From the NCBI GenBank assembly GCA_041584055.1, contig JBFHER010000001.1, forward strand, positions 17,302 through 81,301: 64,000 nt of DNA, in the 5' to 3' direction. The first letter of the stretch is position 1. Every line of letters begins with the position of its first letter. The notes beneath the pieces are model-generated. The model was not told where the DNA came from, ran no database searches, and saw nothing but the letters and a program-made list of their open reading frames with translations. This stretch comes from JBFHER01 sp041584055. Its GTDB lineage: Bacteria > Bacteroidota > Bacteroidia > Bacteroidales > UBA5342. Made by a program: the position numbers and the translations under genes. Shown piece after piece: positions 8,733 to 18,603 of this stretch.

Positions 8733-11700
8733 ATGAACAGACTATTAACCAAATTTGCTTTCGTAATACTAACCTTATTTTTGACCTTACCCGGCTTTGG
8801 GCAAAGTACAAAAATGATTTCAGGACTTGTTTTGAATGATGCCAAACAGCCTGTAAGTCAGGTAACCATTAATATTCCCGGTTCAAAACCAGTGTACACC
8901 GGAGAGGATGGTGTGTTTTCGATCCCACGGGTCGATAAAAAGGAATGGCTTTTTGTAACTCCGCTCGAAGGAGAAGGGTACAACCCGAAGAAAATCCTCT
9001 TAATCGACCAGGAACAAATTACGATATATCTGACAAGCAGTGATATAGAGTCACCCTATGCAGAAGTACTTACACCGCTGGATAATAAAACAAGTCGGGA
9101 CATCATCTCTTCTTTTAATGTTTTAGAGCCTGACAAATTCGTAAATATGCCTTATACATCCACCGAACAATACCTGCAGGGTAATGTTTCAGGTACTTTT
9201 GTTACCCAATCATCAGGCATGCCTGGCAGTGGGGCAAGTGTGAATATTCGTGGCTATTCGTCTTTTCTTTCAAATAACCAACCTTTGTATATCATCGATG
9301 GTTTACCAATTGAAAACAGCAATATTTACGATGGTTTACTTGAAGGTGTTAATTTCAGTCCCATTTCAACTCTTGATCCACTGGATGTTTCTGAAATTAC
9401 AGTTTTGAAAGATGCTGCTGCTACTGCGTTGTATGGTGCGAAAGGGGCCAATGGTGTGGTGATTATCAAAACACTGGAGCCAAAAGAAACAAAAACAACA
9501 ATTAATTTTCTATACCGAACAGGCCTATCGTTAGCCCCGGAGCAGCTTCCTCAGCTCAATGCCAAAGCTTATAAAACCCTAGCGAATGAAATGCTATTTT
9601 CAAGCGGGATGGCAGAAGAAGAATACAAGGACAGCTATCCTGGTTTATTTTTAACCTCTGCTGATAATGATTTTATTCGTTACAATCACAACAAAAACTG
9701 GCAGGATGAAGTCTTTAATAATGCGGTAATGAACAATGTGCGTTTCTCTATAAAGGGAGGGGATGCTATTGCTAAATATGGTTTATCTGTTGGGTATTTA
9801 AAGAACAACGGCATTGTAAAAAATACCTCGTACGATCGCTTGAATATCCGACTGATTGGTGCTTTTGACATATTCTCATGGTTAAAAATGGATGTGGCTT
9901 CAAACTTAACAACCAGTACGTCATTCCTCGAAGAATCAGGTCTGTCTCCTGTAACCAATCCCCTGTTATCAGCTTTGTGGAAGAGCCCGATGTTAAATCC
10001 CTACGAGTATGATGATGATGGCAATCTTTTAAAAATAATTGACGAAGTGGATCAATTGGGAACATCCAATCCCACAGCAATTGTTGATTTGTCTGAAGCG
10101 CGCTCGAAGAATTATAGGTTTATGACCTCCGTAAATTTAACTGGTGAAATTACAGAAAGTCTTCGGTTTACATCACTCATTGGTTTAAACTCTAGCAATA
10201 CAAAAGAATCGTTGTTTATTCCTGACAGAGGTTTTGACCTGCTGTACGATGGTGAGGTGTTTAATGAATCCAAAGGGCAGAACAATTCATTGTTTACCTT
10301 TTACAACGACAACCGAATTTTTTATAATAAAGCCATAAATCGGGTGCATGCCCTGTATGGAGCAATAGGCCTGAGGTGGCAAACGAATCAGTACGATCAG
10401 GATTACGGCATTGCAAGAAATACATCAAGTGACTATTTTACAAATCTAAATCGCGGGACCAATTTGTTAAATATAATTGGAGGAAATAATCGTGCCTGGA
10501 ACTGGGGTGCCCTTTATTCCAATTTATCCTATGCATATGCTGACAAATACTTAGTTTCTGCAATCTTATCTTCTGACATTTCTTCACGCGTTGGTAAAAA
10601 TGCGGCTAATACCTTAAAAGTTGGGGATATGCCTGTTGGGATTTTTTATTCTTTGGCCGGAGCCTGGCGTATTTCTAACGAAAAGTTCTTTGCTGATGTT
10701 GATGCCATTGAGGAAGTAAAATTACGCGCTTCCTATGGTGTTACCGGAAATGATGATGTTGGTGAAGTGAATAGCTTTTCCCATTATCTTGTAAGTCAAT
10801 ATCGGGATGCATCCGTATTGATCCCCGGTGGTCTGGCCAATGATGAATTAACGTTCCAAACAAAAAAACAGTTTAATATAGGCCTGGATTTTAGTGTTCT
10901 GGCAAACCGGCTTCACTTTACGGTGAATTACTTTGATAATAAAAATGATAATGTGGTCATCATGGAACTTCAGAACAGTTACCTGGGCTACGATACATAC
11001 CCCACAAATTCTGCATCTTTTTTTACAACAGGATTTGAAACAGAAGCATTTTGGCGTGTTGTGAGTCATACCGATTTTTCATTTGACCTTGGTCTAAACG
11101 TTTCTAAATACAGTACGATCATCGATCAGATTGCTTCGGGACAGCAAATTGTGGATGCTCCCGGGCAGATGCAAATTATTAACCGTGTTGGTGAGCCGAT
11201 CAACAGCTTTTATGGGTATCGCTTCAAAGGGGTATATGCAACTTCTCAAGAAGCAAACGAAGCAAATATGTACAATTTTAGAAAGTTGCCTTATAGAGCC
11301 GGAGATGCGATTTATGAAAATGTTCCAGATGAAAATGGAAACCTTGATAATGTTATTGATAAGAATGACAAGCAGGTGCTTGGTTCTTTTGAGCCTGATT
11401 TATTTGGAGGCTTCTTCATGAATGCCCGCTATAGAAATATTAGTCTGAATGTGTTTTTTCAGGGCGTTTATGGAAATGAAGTTTATAATTATTTGAGACA
11501 GCAAAATGAAAGCATGACAGGTCTCGAAAATCAGAGCATTAAAACCTTGCAACGTTGGCAGTATGAAGGTCAGCAAACAATGGTTCCTCAGGCAACCTGG
11601 GGTGACCCTATGGGAAACAGCGATTTTTCTGACAGGTGGATTGAGGATGGTTCATATTTACGATTGAAAAATTTAACCTTAAGCTACGATGTTAATCGAA

Positions 11701-11882
11701 AAGTGATGGGACTTTCCAGTCTTAAAGTTTTTGCAACAGCAACCAATGTTTTCACCTTAAGTAAATATTTAGGCTACGATCCCGAGTTTAGCTATTCTCA
11801 GGATATGGTGAGTCAGGGAGTTGATTATGCTAATATGCCTGTAAGTAAGCAGTTTATGTTAGGTGTGAAAATCGGACTGTAA
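8733..11882 (+). CDS. SusC/RagA-type TonB-linked outer membrane transporter (second copy)
   Basis: A 1049-residue TonB-dependent transporter. After a signal peptide ending 'PGFGQ' (about residue 24) comes a short regulatory domain (about 28-105), a plug (about 120-250) with 'VTVLKDAAATALYGAKGANG' type signature residues, and the barrel, which ends in hydrophobic 'FMLGVKIGL'. It is clearly diverged from the first SusC: the regulatory domain has a different sequence and the plug has different loops, so it is not a recent tandem duplicate. It lies 35 bp after a fasciclin gene and 47 bp before its susD, consistent with one long operon. A second susCD pair often means that a locus imports two size or structure classes of oligosaccharide. 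Confidence 0.95.
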   Translation: MNRLLTKFAFVILTLFLTLPGFGQSTKMISGLVLNDAKQPVSQVTINIPGSKPVYTGEDGVFSIPRVDKKEWLFVTPLEGEGYNPKKILLIDQEQITIYLTSSDIESPYAEVLTPLDNKTSRDIISSFNVLEPDKFVNMPYTSTEQYLQGNVSGTFVTQSSGMPGSGASVNIRGYSSFLSNNQPLYIIDGLPIENSNIYDGLLEGVNFSPISTLDPLDVSEITVLKDAAATALYGAKGANGVVIIKTLEPKETKTTINFLYRTGLSLAPEQLPQLNAKAYKTLANEMLFSSGMAEEEYKDSYPGLFLTSADNDFIRYNHNKNWQDEVFNNAVMNNVRFSIKGGDAIAKYGLSVGYLKNNGIVKNTSYDRLNIRLIGAFDIFSWLKMDVASNLTTSTSFLEESGLSPVTNPLLSALWKSPMLNPYEYDDDGNLLKIIDEVDQLGTSNPTAIVDLSEARSKNYRFMTSVNLTGEITESLRFTSLIGLNSSNTKESLFIPDRGFDLLYDGEVFNESKGQNNSLFTFYNDNRIFYNKAINRVHALYGAIGLRWQTNQYDQDYGIARNTSSDYFTNLNRGTNLLNIIGGNNRAWNWGALYSNLSYAYADKYLVSAILSSDISSRVGKNAANTLKVGDMPVGIFYSLAGAWRISNEKFFADVDAIEEVKLRASYGVTGNDDVGEVNSFSHYLVSQYRDASVLIPGGLANDELTFQTKKQFNIGLDFSVLANRLHFTVNYFDNKNDNVVIMELQNSYLGYDTYPTNSASFFTTGFETEAFWRVVSHTDFSFDLGLNVSKYSTIIDQIASGQQIVDAPGQMQIINRVGEPINSFYGYRFKGVYATSQEANEANMYNFRKLPYRAGDAIYENVPDENGNLDNVIDKNDKQVLGSFEPDLFGGFFMNARYRNISLNVFFQGVYGNEVYNYLRQQNESMTGLENQSIKTLQRWQYEGQQTMVPQATWGDPMGNSDFSDRWIEDGSYLRLKNLTLSYDVNRKVMGLSSLKVFATATNVFTLSKYLGYDPEFSYSQDMVSQGVDYANMPVSKQFMLGVKIGL

Positions 11883-11929
11883 GCCGGAATAGGCATTATT
11901 ATTTTGTATAAATACAATAATTTGAAAAA

Positions 11930-13804
11930 ATGAAAAAGATAGTATTTTATATTCTATTGTTACTTCTTATAAGCACAGGATGTGAAGATTTTTTAAACCC
12001 TGAACAAGGTTTGGTGTTGCCCGAAAGTCAGGTGCCTGCTGATGAAGTTGAATTGCGTTCAATCAGTTTGGGTTTGTATCGTTTGCAACAGGATTTGGTT
12101 GAACAGATTGTAATCCTGGGAGAATTGCGTGGCGACCTTTTAGTGGTCACTGATAATGCAGATCCGGATTTAAGAGAAATAAACTCTTTTCAGGTAAGCG
12201 CCAGCAATAAATATGCCAGTCCTTCAAATTTTTACAGACTCATTGCTGCCAGTAATAAGGTGATTCGAATATTGGAAGCGTTGTATCCCGAGGTAATGGA
12301 CGAGAACTCAACCGTAACAAATTACCACCGCCTGTATGGGGAGGCCATTGTTATGCGCTCCTGGGCATACTTCTATGCAGTAAGGATTTTTAATGAAGTA
12401 CCCTATATTCCTGAAACTCTGAACACCATCGAAGAGATTAACGCATATGTTAACTCACCAGGAGAATATACCGACAGTGTTTACGTTGATTACGCCCCAA
12501 ATGGTTTGGATACCCACACCGTGTTTGATACCACTTTTATTTACACCGACAGAAAGTTCTTAAATCAGGACATGATGACGCGTCAGTGTATCAAAGACAT
12601 CAGAGAAAAAGTTCGATATGTTGGTGTTGATTACTCGAACAAGGATGAAGTAAACGACCCGACATGGAACATTACAGTGTGGAACGAAGATGCACTTCAG
12701 GCATTTCTCGTGCAAATGTATATGCACATCAATAACTACGACGATGCTCTGGCCATTCTAGTGCCCACATTTTTACGACGCACCGTTGAAAATGTAGACG
12801 ATACATACATTAAATATGCTGTGGATAACAGGTTTGCCGGAAATGCCTGGAGCTCCATTTTTACATCAATCGATAACCTGGAACACATATTTACCCTACA
12901 GTTCCAAAAAACGCAAGCCTCGTGGCAGCTAAATAATCTCCAGCACTATTTTTCAATAATGCCTCCCAATATCTATGCTGTTAAGCCTACCGCGAAGTCC
13001 ATTCGTTTGTGGGAGTCTCAGTGGAAAAATTATAGCATCAATACAACGAATCCTAACAATGCTTATACAATAAATCCCGGAATTCCCGGCGATTTCTCAA
13101 GAGGGTATGGCAGTTCGTATATCTATGTTAAAAATGGTGTGCCTCTTGAAAAGACTCAGGTGTCAGAAATGCTCAATCTTAAGCTGCTTGGAAACTGGGA
13201 TGAAGTAAACGACATCATGCAAGGTGTGGATACGGTGGCTTACAAATATACAATCGGAAGATCTCCTTTTGACAAAGATGCCAACTTTATCGTTTACCGT
13301 GCAGCAGCAATGCATTTATATGCAGCGGAATTAATGACTAACCGTCAATACATGGAAGGAAACAGTTTCCGTCACGATCTTTTTGCTGCTGAAGATTATA
13401 TTTATACAGGCGATTATATTAGTTCCAATGATAACCGCATGGGTACTTCAGGAAGAGCCGGTTTTTCATCTAAGCTTGGTAAAACAGCAGACAGGGATCG
13501 TTATTACATATTTGACCCAAATACGAACGAAATCATTGGCTATAAAAGCATTGCTTCCACCTTGCTTCAACAGTTGTATTTAGAGGATATTATCATGGAC
13601 GAACGTGCCCGTGAATTGGCATTTGAAGGAGAACGTTTTTACGACTTCGTTCGAATGGCAAGACGTCGAGAAAAAGCAGGGAATAATGGAATCGAATGGC
13701 TGGCAACAAAAATTTCAGAATCACGTCCTGAGAACGAAAGATCTGCAATTAAAGCTCGTTTAATGGATGAGAATAACTGGTACCTGCCATTCATCCTGAA
13801 GTAA
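11930..13804 (+). CDS. SusD/RagB-family glycan-binding lipoprotein, long form (second copy)
   Basis: A 624-residue lipoprotein with lipobox S-T-G-C and 'EDFLNPEQG' directly after it. The SusD C-terminal signature 'ARELAFEGERFYDFVRMARR' is well preserved and the protein ends 'NWYLPFIL'. It is about 130 residues longer than the first SusD. Part of the extra length is a middle segment rich in Asp, Tyr and Thr around residues 165-215, which could be an extended ligand loop. It is the last gene of the import module; a good terminator follows about 135 bp downstream. Confidence 0.93.
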   Translation: MKKIVFYILLLLLISTGCEDFLNPEQGLVLPESQVPADEVELRSISLGLYRLQQDLVEQIVILGELRGDLLVVTDNADPDLREINSFQVSASNKYASPSNFYRLIAASNKVIRILEALYPEVMDENSTVTNYHRLYGEAIVMRSWAYFYAVRIFNEVPYIPETLNTIEEINAYVNSPGEYTDSVYVDYAPNGLDTHTVFDTTFIYTDRKFLNQDMMTRQCIKDIREKVRYVGVDYSNKDEVNDPTWNITVWNEDALQAFLVQMYMHINNYDDALAILVPTFLRRTVENVDDTYIKYAVDNRFAGNAWSSIFTSIDNLEHIFTLQFQKTQASWQLNNLQHYFSIMPPNIYAVKPTAKSIRLWESQWKNYSINTTNPNNAYTINPGIPGDFSRGYGSSYIYVKNGVPLEKTQVSEMLNLKLLGNWDEVNDIMQGVDTVAYKYTIGRSPFDKDANFIVYRAAAMHLYAAELMTNRQYMEGNSFRHDLFAAEDYIYTGDYISSNDNRMGTSGRAGFSSKLGKTADRDRYYIFDPNTNEIIGYKSIASTLLQQLYLEDIIMDERARELAFEGERFYDFVRMARRREKAGNNGIEWLATKISESRPENERSAIKARLMDENNWYLPFILK

Positions 13805-13938
13805 TACGACCTGGTTTATATGAATAATCATTTATTAATTTAGATTGTATATGTTGAGTTATTTGGACAATTTGTTAACTGTTGGAAACTCATTCCATGA
13901 GTTTTCAATGGTTAACATCTTATTCTGAATCTATTAAC

Positions 13939-13961
13939 AAACCACATTATATGTGGTTTTT
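13939..13961 (+). terminator. Rho-independent terminator after the susCD module
   Basis: A perfect inverted repeat AAACCACAT / ATGTGGTTT with a 3-base TAT loop is followed at once by more T residues. It lies between the second susD stop (13804) and the GH5 gene (14067) and separates the import operon from the enzyme operon. The rest of this 262-bp gap is AT-rich and shows no convincing promoter that I can pin down. Confidence 0.75.
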
Positions 13962-14066
13962 CTGTAGGAGCTTGTATCAGAAATGCCTGTGCTGATGTGG
14001 CATGCCTCAGGGATGCAAACCAGATCTCTGCTCAATTTTTAATATCATCTATTTACATTCAAAAAT

Positions 14067-15446
14067 ATGAAAAGTCTTGTTATTACCAGCATTCTTATTT
14101 TTTCATCACTCCTTGTATCAGCCGGAATGAATCATGCTCTGCGTGATGAAAATGGTCGGCATGTTATCAATCGTGGTTATGTTGTTGTTACGAATGAAGG
14201 CAATTTTACAAAAGAAGATTATTTGCGAATGGTTCGGCTTGGTGCAAATGCTCAGGTGATTCGCTTAGAATTGGGAAGACTTAGCTCTTTTCCGGGAGCA
14301 GTATTGAGTCAGGATTATTTGCTTAAACTTGACTCACTTGTACATTTTGGGAAAAATGCCGGTTTAACAACTATATTTAAAATGACCGTTTATGGTGTTA
14401 GTAAGTTTTCCTGGGAGGAATTCTGGAAGAATGAAAATAATGAACATCAAATTTATACGGATGCATGGATGGTGGTCTGGAAAAGATACAAAAATGAATC
14501 ATCCGTCATTGGTTATGACATTGTAAATGAACCAAGGAAATTATCAATGGACATTTCTTATAATGACCTTACAAATCAATATCTCATTCCACTTTATCAG
14601 CAATTGATCGATGCATCACAGAAGGTCAATCCTGACAAATACTGTCTTCTGCAATCCATTTTTATGAATAAAGGAGAAAAAGTAAACGGGAATCAGTATG
14701 CTGAAATTACAAGACGCGTAAACCGGAAGAATATTCTGTTTGCGCCTCACATCTATCAGCAGGAAAAAGACCTTGTATTACCGACATTGCTACGCTTCGA
14801 AAAGGAATCTGACTTGCTTCATGCACCTGTATATATTGGTGAATGGGGATTTCCTACCTTTGCCACAACAGATTCAACAATAAACGGTAATCTTGGGCAA
14901 TTGAACTACATTGATTTTTACATCCGCACAGCTGAGCTGTTCGACAGTTTGGGAATGAATACAATAAAAGCATGGTTCTCCGGTAATCCAAGAATGCAAA
15001 ATTTTATGGCGGGAGGACGTTCTACCTGGGCTATTTTTAGCGATAAAAATGCAATTGGCACTGTGGAACGTAAATACATTACCGACATCATAGCACGCCC
15101 TTATCCGCAATGTATCGCCGGTGATATTCACGCCTTTAAATACGATTTCTCCACGCGAAGTCTTGATGTCCATCTTAAAACAGATAACAGCAAGGGGGCT
15201 TCTAAACTATTTATCGGGGCCGACCGACACTATCCAGATGGATTTTCAGTTGTATGTAACGATCTGTTTGTTATGAGTTTTAATCCATTAAAAAATACAG
15301 GATTGGAAGTTTTTAGTACAGATGAGAACAGTAATCCTGCTGATTTTATATGGGATGAGAGCCGGCAACAATTGGTCATCCTGAAGTGGCCGACGGATAA
15401 GTCTGATCTGCATCTAAAGATAGTTCCTGGAATAAATAATAAGTAA
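14067..15446 (+). CDS. GH5 glycoside hydrolase, endoglycoceramidase-like
   Basis: A 459-residue secreted TIM-barrel glycosidase with a signal peptide (about residues 1-19, 'LLVSAG'). Landmarks of GH5: acid/base in 'YDIVNEP' (Glu155), the beta-6 'APHIYQQ' element and the nucleophile in 'YIGEWGFP' (Glu259). After 'RPYPQCIAGDI' (about residue 345) comes a roughly 100-residue beta-sandwich like the C-terminal domain of GH5 endoglycoceramidases, and the N-terminal 'GRHVINRGY' also recalls that group. Those relatives cleave the sugar-lipid bond of glycosphingolipids, but a sugar-sugar beta linkage is equally possible in this locus. First gene after the terminator at 13.95 kb; the next gene starts 91 bp downstream. 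Confidence 0.8.
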   Translation: MKSLVITSILIFSSLLVSAGMNHALRDENGRHVINRGYVVVTNEGNFTKEDYLRMVRLGANAQVIRLELGRLSSFPGAVLSQDYLLKLDSLVHFGKNAGLTTIFKMTVYGVSKFSWEEFWKNENNEHQIYTDAWMVVWKRYKNESSVIGYDIVNEPRKLSMDISYNDLTNQYLIPLYQQLIDASQKVNPDKYCLLQSIFMNKGEKVNGNQYAEITRRVNRKNILFAPHIYQQEKDLVLPTLLRFEKESDLLHAPVYIGEWGFPTFATTDSTINGNLGQLNYIDFYIRTAELFDSLGMNTIKAWFSGNPRMQNFMAGGRSTWAIFSDKNAIGTVERKYITDIIARPYPQCIAGDIHAFKYDFSTRSLDVHLKTDNSKGASKLFIGADRHYPDGFSVVCNDLFVMSFNPLKNTGLEVFSTDENSNPADFIWDESRQQLVILKWPTDKSDLHLKIVPGINNK

Positions 15447-15537
15447 GAACGAATTGTCAGAAAAAGGGATAAGTCTGTTGGGCAATTCGTTTTAGAAAAG
15501 AAAATGGTCAACGCTAAAAAGTAATCAACAACATAAA

Positions 15538-18500
15538 ATGAATATGCACACATCAGGCATTTTTAAACAACGAAGAACTGGAATTTTGTTGGCAATGATT
15601 TTTGTTTCAATGCTGGTTTTTTCGCAACGTACAACCACAAATTTTAATCATAACTGGCGTTTTGTTCTGGAGGACAATGCATCCTTTTGGCAGGAACATG
15701 TGGATGACGCTTCCTGGCGTGTTTTAAATGTTCCACATGACTGGTCCTTCGAAAAAGGGGTTAGAGTAGGAGGAGATCAAGGACAGGGGGGAGGTTATCA
15801 TGATGGAGGAATTGCCTGGTATCGCAAAACTTTTATGGTTAATAAAAGGAGTTTGTCGATGGTAAACTATATTCAGTTTGATGGGGTTTATATGAACAGT
15901 GAAGTCTGGATAAATGGTCATTACCTTGGGAAAAGACCCTATGGTTACATCAGTTTTCGTTACGATATTTCAAATTATTTAAAGGAAGGAAGCAACCGAA
16001 TTGCAGTGAGAGTTGATAATGGGTTGGAACCTTCGGCTCGTTGGTACCATCCCTGCGGTATTTATGCGCCGGTTACCTTAACAGAAGTGCATCCAACACA
16101 CATAGCCCCAAATGGAATATGTATAACTACCCCGGAGATAGGCAGTTCAAAAGCCTCTGTGAAAACCCACCTACACATCCTTGGCGATCCCAAAAACAAG
16201 GTATTAAAAAACCGTATCCTTTCTCCTTCAGGTGAGACGCTGATTTACAGTACTCAAAAATTAAACAAAGCTCAAAATGTAGAAAGCGAACTGGTCGTAA
16301 AAAAACCAAAATTATGGAGTCCGGAAACACCGTTTTTATATACACTTGTTTCACAGATTTACGATGGGAAAGATGTGATTGATGAAGTCAGAACACCTTT
16401 TGGATTCAGAACAGTAGAATGGAAAACAGAAACAGGGTTCTGGCTAAATGGACAGAATGTAAAACTTAAGGGCGTTTGCGAACATTGGGAAGGAGGACCC
16501 GTCGGAGGTGCGTGGACAAAGCCAATGTTGCGATGGAAACTACAGCTGTTAAAAGAGATGGGGATCAATGCCATTCGTCCGTCTCACAATCCAACACCGC
16601 CCATGTTTTATGATATTTGCGATGAAATTGGCTTGTTGGTAATGGATGAGATCTTTGACGGCTGGCACAAAAAAGCACCAGAAGATTATGGAAAACAGGC
16701 TTTTGACACCTGGTGGAAGCGTGACATGGAAGAATGGATTACGCGGGATCGCAATCATCCAAGCATTTTTGTGTATAGCCTGGGCAATGAAACGCACAGT
16801 GATGTTGCACCTGAACTGGTCGCTTTTGGCAAAAGTTTAGACAGCACCCGTTTATTTACCTCCGGTGCGGGGAATAGCGAAGACATGGATATCATCGGGG
16901 TTAATGGCGGTTCAGAAACGCAATTATTTCTCGAAAATAGTACATTTGATAAACCATTTGTCTCAACAGAAGCCCCACATACATGGCAAACACGGGGCTA
17001 TTACCGCACACAAACATGGTGGCGCGATAATGAATTGCCAGGGACTTACCCTTTGCCGGATTTAACAGAAAAAGAGATTTTCTTTTATGAAGGATTAAAT
17101 CCTAAAGACTGGAAAAACAGAAAGCAACGCTTCAATTCATCTTACGACAATGCAACGGTTCGAATTTGTGCAAGAAAAAACTGGGAGGTAATGCGGGATA
17201 CCCCCTGGCACAGTGGCCATTTCCGTTGGACAGGTTTTGATTATTACGGCGAAGCAGGTTTAGCACATGGTGGCTTGCCTTTTAATTTATTTATGGGAGG
17301 CGTGCTTGATGTGGCTGGCTTTCAGAAGGATTTGTATTATTTCTATCAAAGTCAGTGGACCACCAAAACAATGCTTCATATGCTTCCGGGTTGGACACAC
17401 CCAGGTATGAAAGAGGGGACGCTAATTCCCGTATGGGTGTATTCCAATGCAGAAGAAGTAGAATTGTTCTTAAATGGAAAATCATTGGGAAAAGATAAGC
17501 CCGGGACGGTTTGGAACGAAATGCAATGCGAGTGGATGGTCCCTTTTCATACCGGGACCATAGAAGCCGTTGCTTTTAACAATGGTAAAGAAGTCAAACG
17601 AACTTCGTTTAGCACAAGCAAACAGCCATCGAAATTGCGGAACACACTTACAAGGTTAAATGCTGAAGATGGTTTCCCCACGAGTTATATAATCACAACT
17701 GAAGGGATGGATGCGCATGGAAACCTGTTTCCATATGCCGAAAATAAGGTGTATTACAAGCTACAGGGAGATTTAAAGAAAGTGTCCATCGAAAATGGAA
17801 ATCCAATCGATCAGGTGAGTCGTACAAAAGAAAACTTCAGACAAATGTTTTTCGGAAAAGTAAGGCTGTTTCTAGAAGAGAAAGAAAATGCTCAACAGGG
17901 ATCCGTTATTTATGCATCTATTTTGGGTGATAAAGCATTGCGTCTGTCCAAAACAATTGCAATTGACGCAAATCAATCCGTCATTCTTGGGAATGAAACA
18001 GATTGTAATTTAGACATAAAATACACCGTCGATGGTACAAGTCCGGAGACGCACGGCATCACGTATACAAAACCTTTTGAAGTACTTGATGGAACCACTG
18101 TAAAGGCCATTGTACTGCAAGGGGAGACCATTGTTTTAAAAATGGATGAGGTCTTTGGAAAAGATGAAGGTCTGTTTTGGGGAAACGAACATGCTGCAGA
18201 TATGTGGAAAGGCAGAGGTGTGAATATCCCTGCAGAAGATGCGACGCTTGAGGGAGGTGCCGTGGCTGATAACGACGCACATCATTTTAAGGGCAGTGGT
18301 TATGTTATGTTTCAGGGTAGAGAAGGTGCTGTTACCTGGTACAAAGAAAATGATGGTGAAGCAGGCGATTACAGCATTCGATTCAGGTACATGCACAATG
18401 ATACTGATAAGTACTATCCCATGAAACTATTTGTGAATAATGAATACGTGCTTACTTTTGAATTTGAAGCAACCGGCGGATGGGTTCAGAATTGGAAATT

Positions 18501-18600
18501 TGTAAATACAATTGTGAATTTTAAATCGGGCGCAAATCATATTAGGCTCGAAACGTCCGGAGAAAGCGGACCTTACATTGATGAACTCTTTATTGATTAA
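15538..18600 (+). CDS. GH2 beta-glycosidase with DUF4982-type, chitobiase-like and CBM-like C-terminal domains
   Basis: A 1020-residue exported enzyme. Order of parts: signal peptide ending 'LVFSQ', GH2 sugar-binding jelly roll (about 35-200, with 'VPHDWSFEKG' and 'GGIAWYRKTF'), Ig-like domain (about 205-300), catalytic barrel (about 305-600) with acid/base in 'SLGNETHS' (Glu418) and nucleophile in 'FVSTEAPHTW' (Glu478), a DUF4982-like domain near 625-680 ('VELFLNGKSLG'), another Ig-like domain, a chitobiase C-terminal-like segment (about 825-875, 'IKYTVDGTSPETHG'), and a CBM6/35-like sandwich (about 890-1020, 'DYSIRFRYM', 'ETSGESGPYIDELFI'). The architecture is typical of PUL beta-galactosidases, but beta-glucuronidase or another exo activity cannot be excluded. 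Only 3 bp separate it from the next gene. Confidence 0.88.
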   Translation: MNMHTSGIFKQRRTGILLAMIFVSMLVFSQRTTTNFNHNWRFVLEDNASFWQEHVDDASWRVLNVPHDWSFEKGVRVGGDQGQGGGYHDGGIAWYRKTFMVNKRSLSMVNYIQFDGVYMNSEVWINGHYLGKRPYGYISFRYDISNYLKEGSNRIAVRVDNGLEPSARWYHPCGIYAPVTLTEVHPTHIAPNGICITTPEIGSSKASVKTHLHILGDPKNKVLKNRILSPSGETLIYSTQKLNKAQNVESELVVKKPKLWSPETPFLYTLVSQIYDGKDVIDEVRTPFGFRTVEWKTETGFWLNGQNVKLKGVCEHWEGGPVGGAWTKPMLRWKLQLLKEMGINAIRPSHNPTPPMFYDICDEIGLLVMDEIFDGWHKKAPEDYGKQAFDTWWKRDMEEWITRDRNHPSIFVYSLGNETHSDVAPELVAFGKSLDSTRLFTSGAGNSEDMDIIGVNGGSETQLFLENSTFDKPFVSTEAPHTWQTRGYYRTQTWWRDNELPGTYPLPDLTEKEIFFYEGLNPKDWKNRKQRFNSSYDNATVRICARKNWEVMRDTPWHSGHFRWTGFDYYGEAGLAHGGLPFNLFMGGVLDVAGFQKDLYYFYQSQWTTKTMLHMLPGWTHPGMKEGTLIPVWVYSNAEEVELFLNGKSLGKDKPGTVWNEMQCEWMVPFHTGTIEAVAFNNGKEVKRTSFSTSKQPSKLRNTLTRLNAEDGFPTSYIITTEGMDAHGNLFPYAENKVYYKLQGDLKKVSIENGNPIDQVSRTKENFRQMFFGKVRLFLEEKENAQQGSVIYASILGDKALRLSKTIAIDANQSVILGNETDCNLDIKYTVDGTSPETHGITYTKPFEVLDGTTVKAIVLQGETIVLKMDEVFGKDEGLFWGNEHAADMWKGRGVNIPAEDATLEGGAVADNDAHHFKGSGYVMFQGREGAVTWYKENDGEAGDYSIRFRYMHNDTDKYYPMKLFVNNEYVLTFEFEATGGWVQNWKFVNTIVNFKSGANHIRLETSGESGPYIDELFID

Positions 18601-18603
18601 GAA

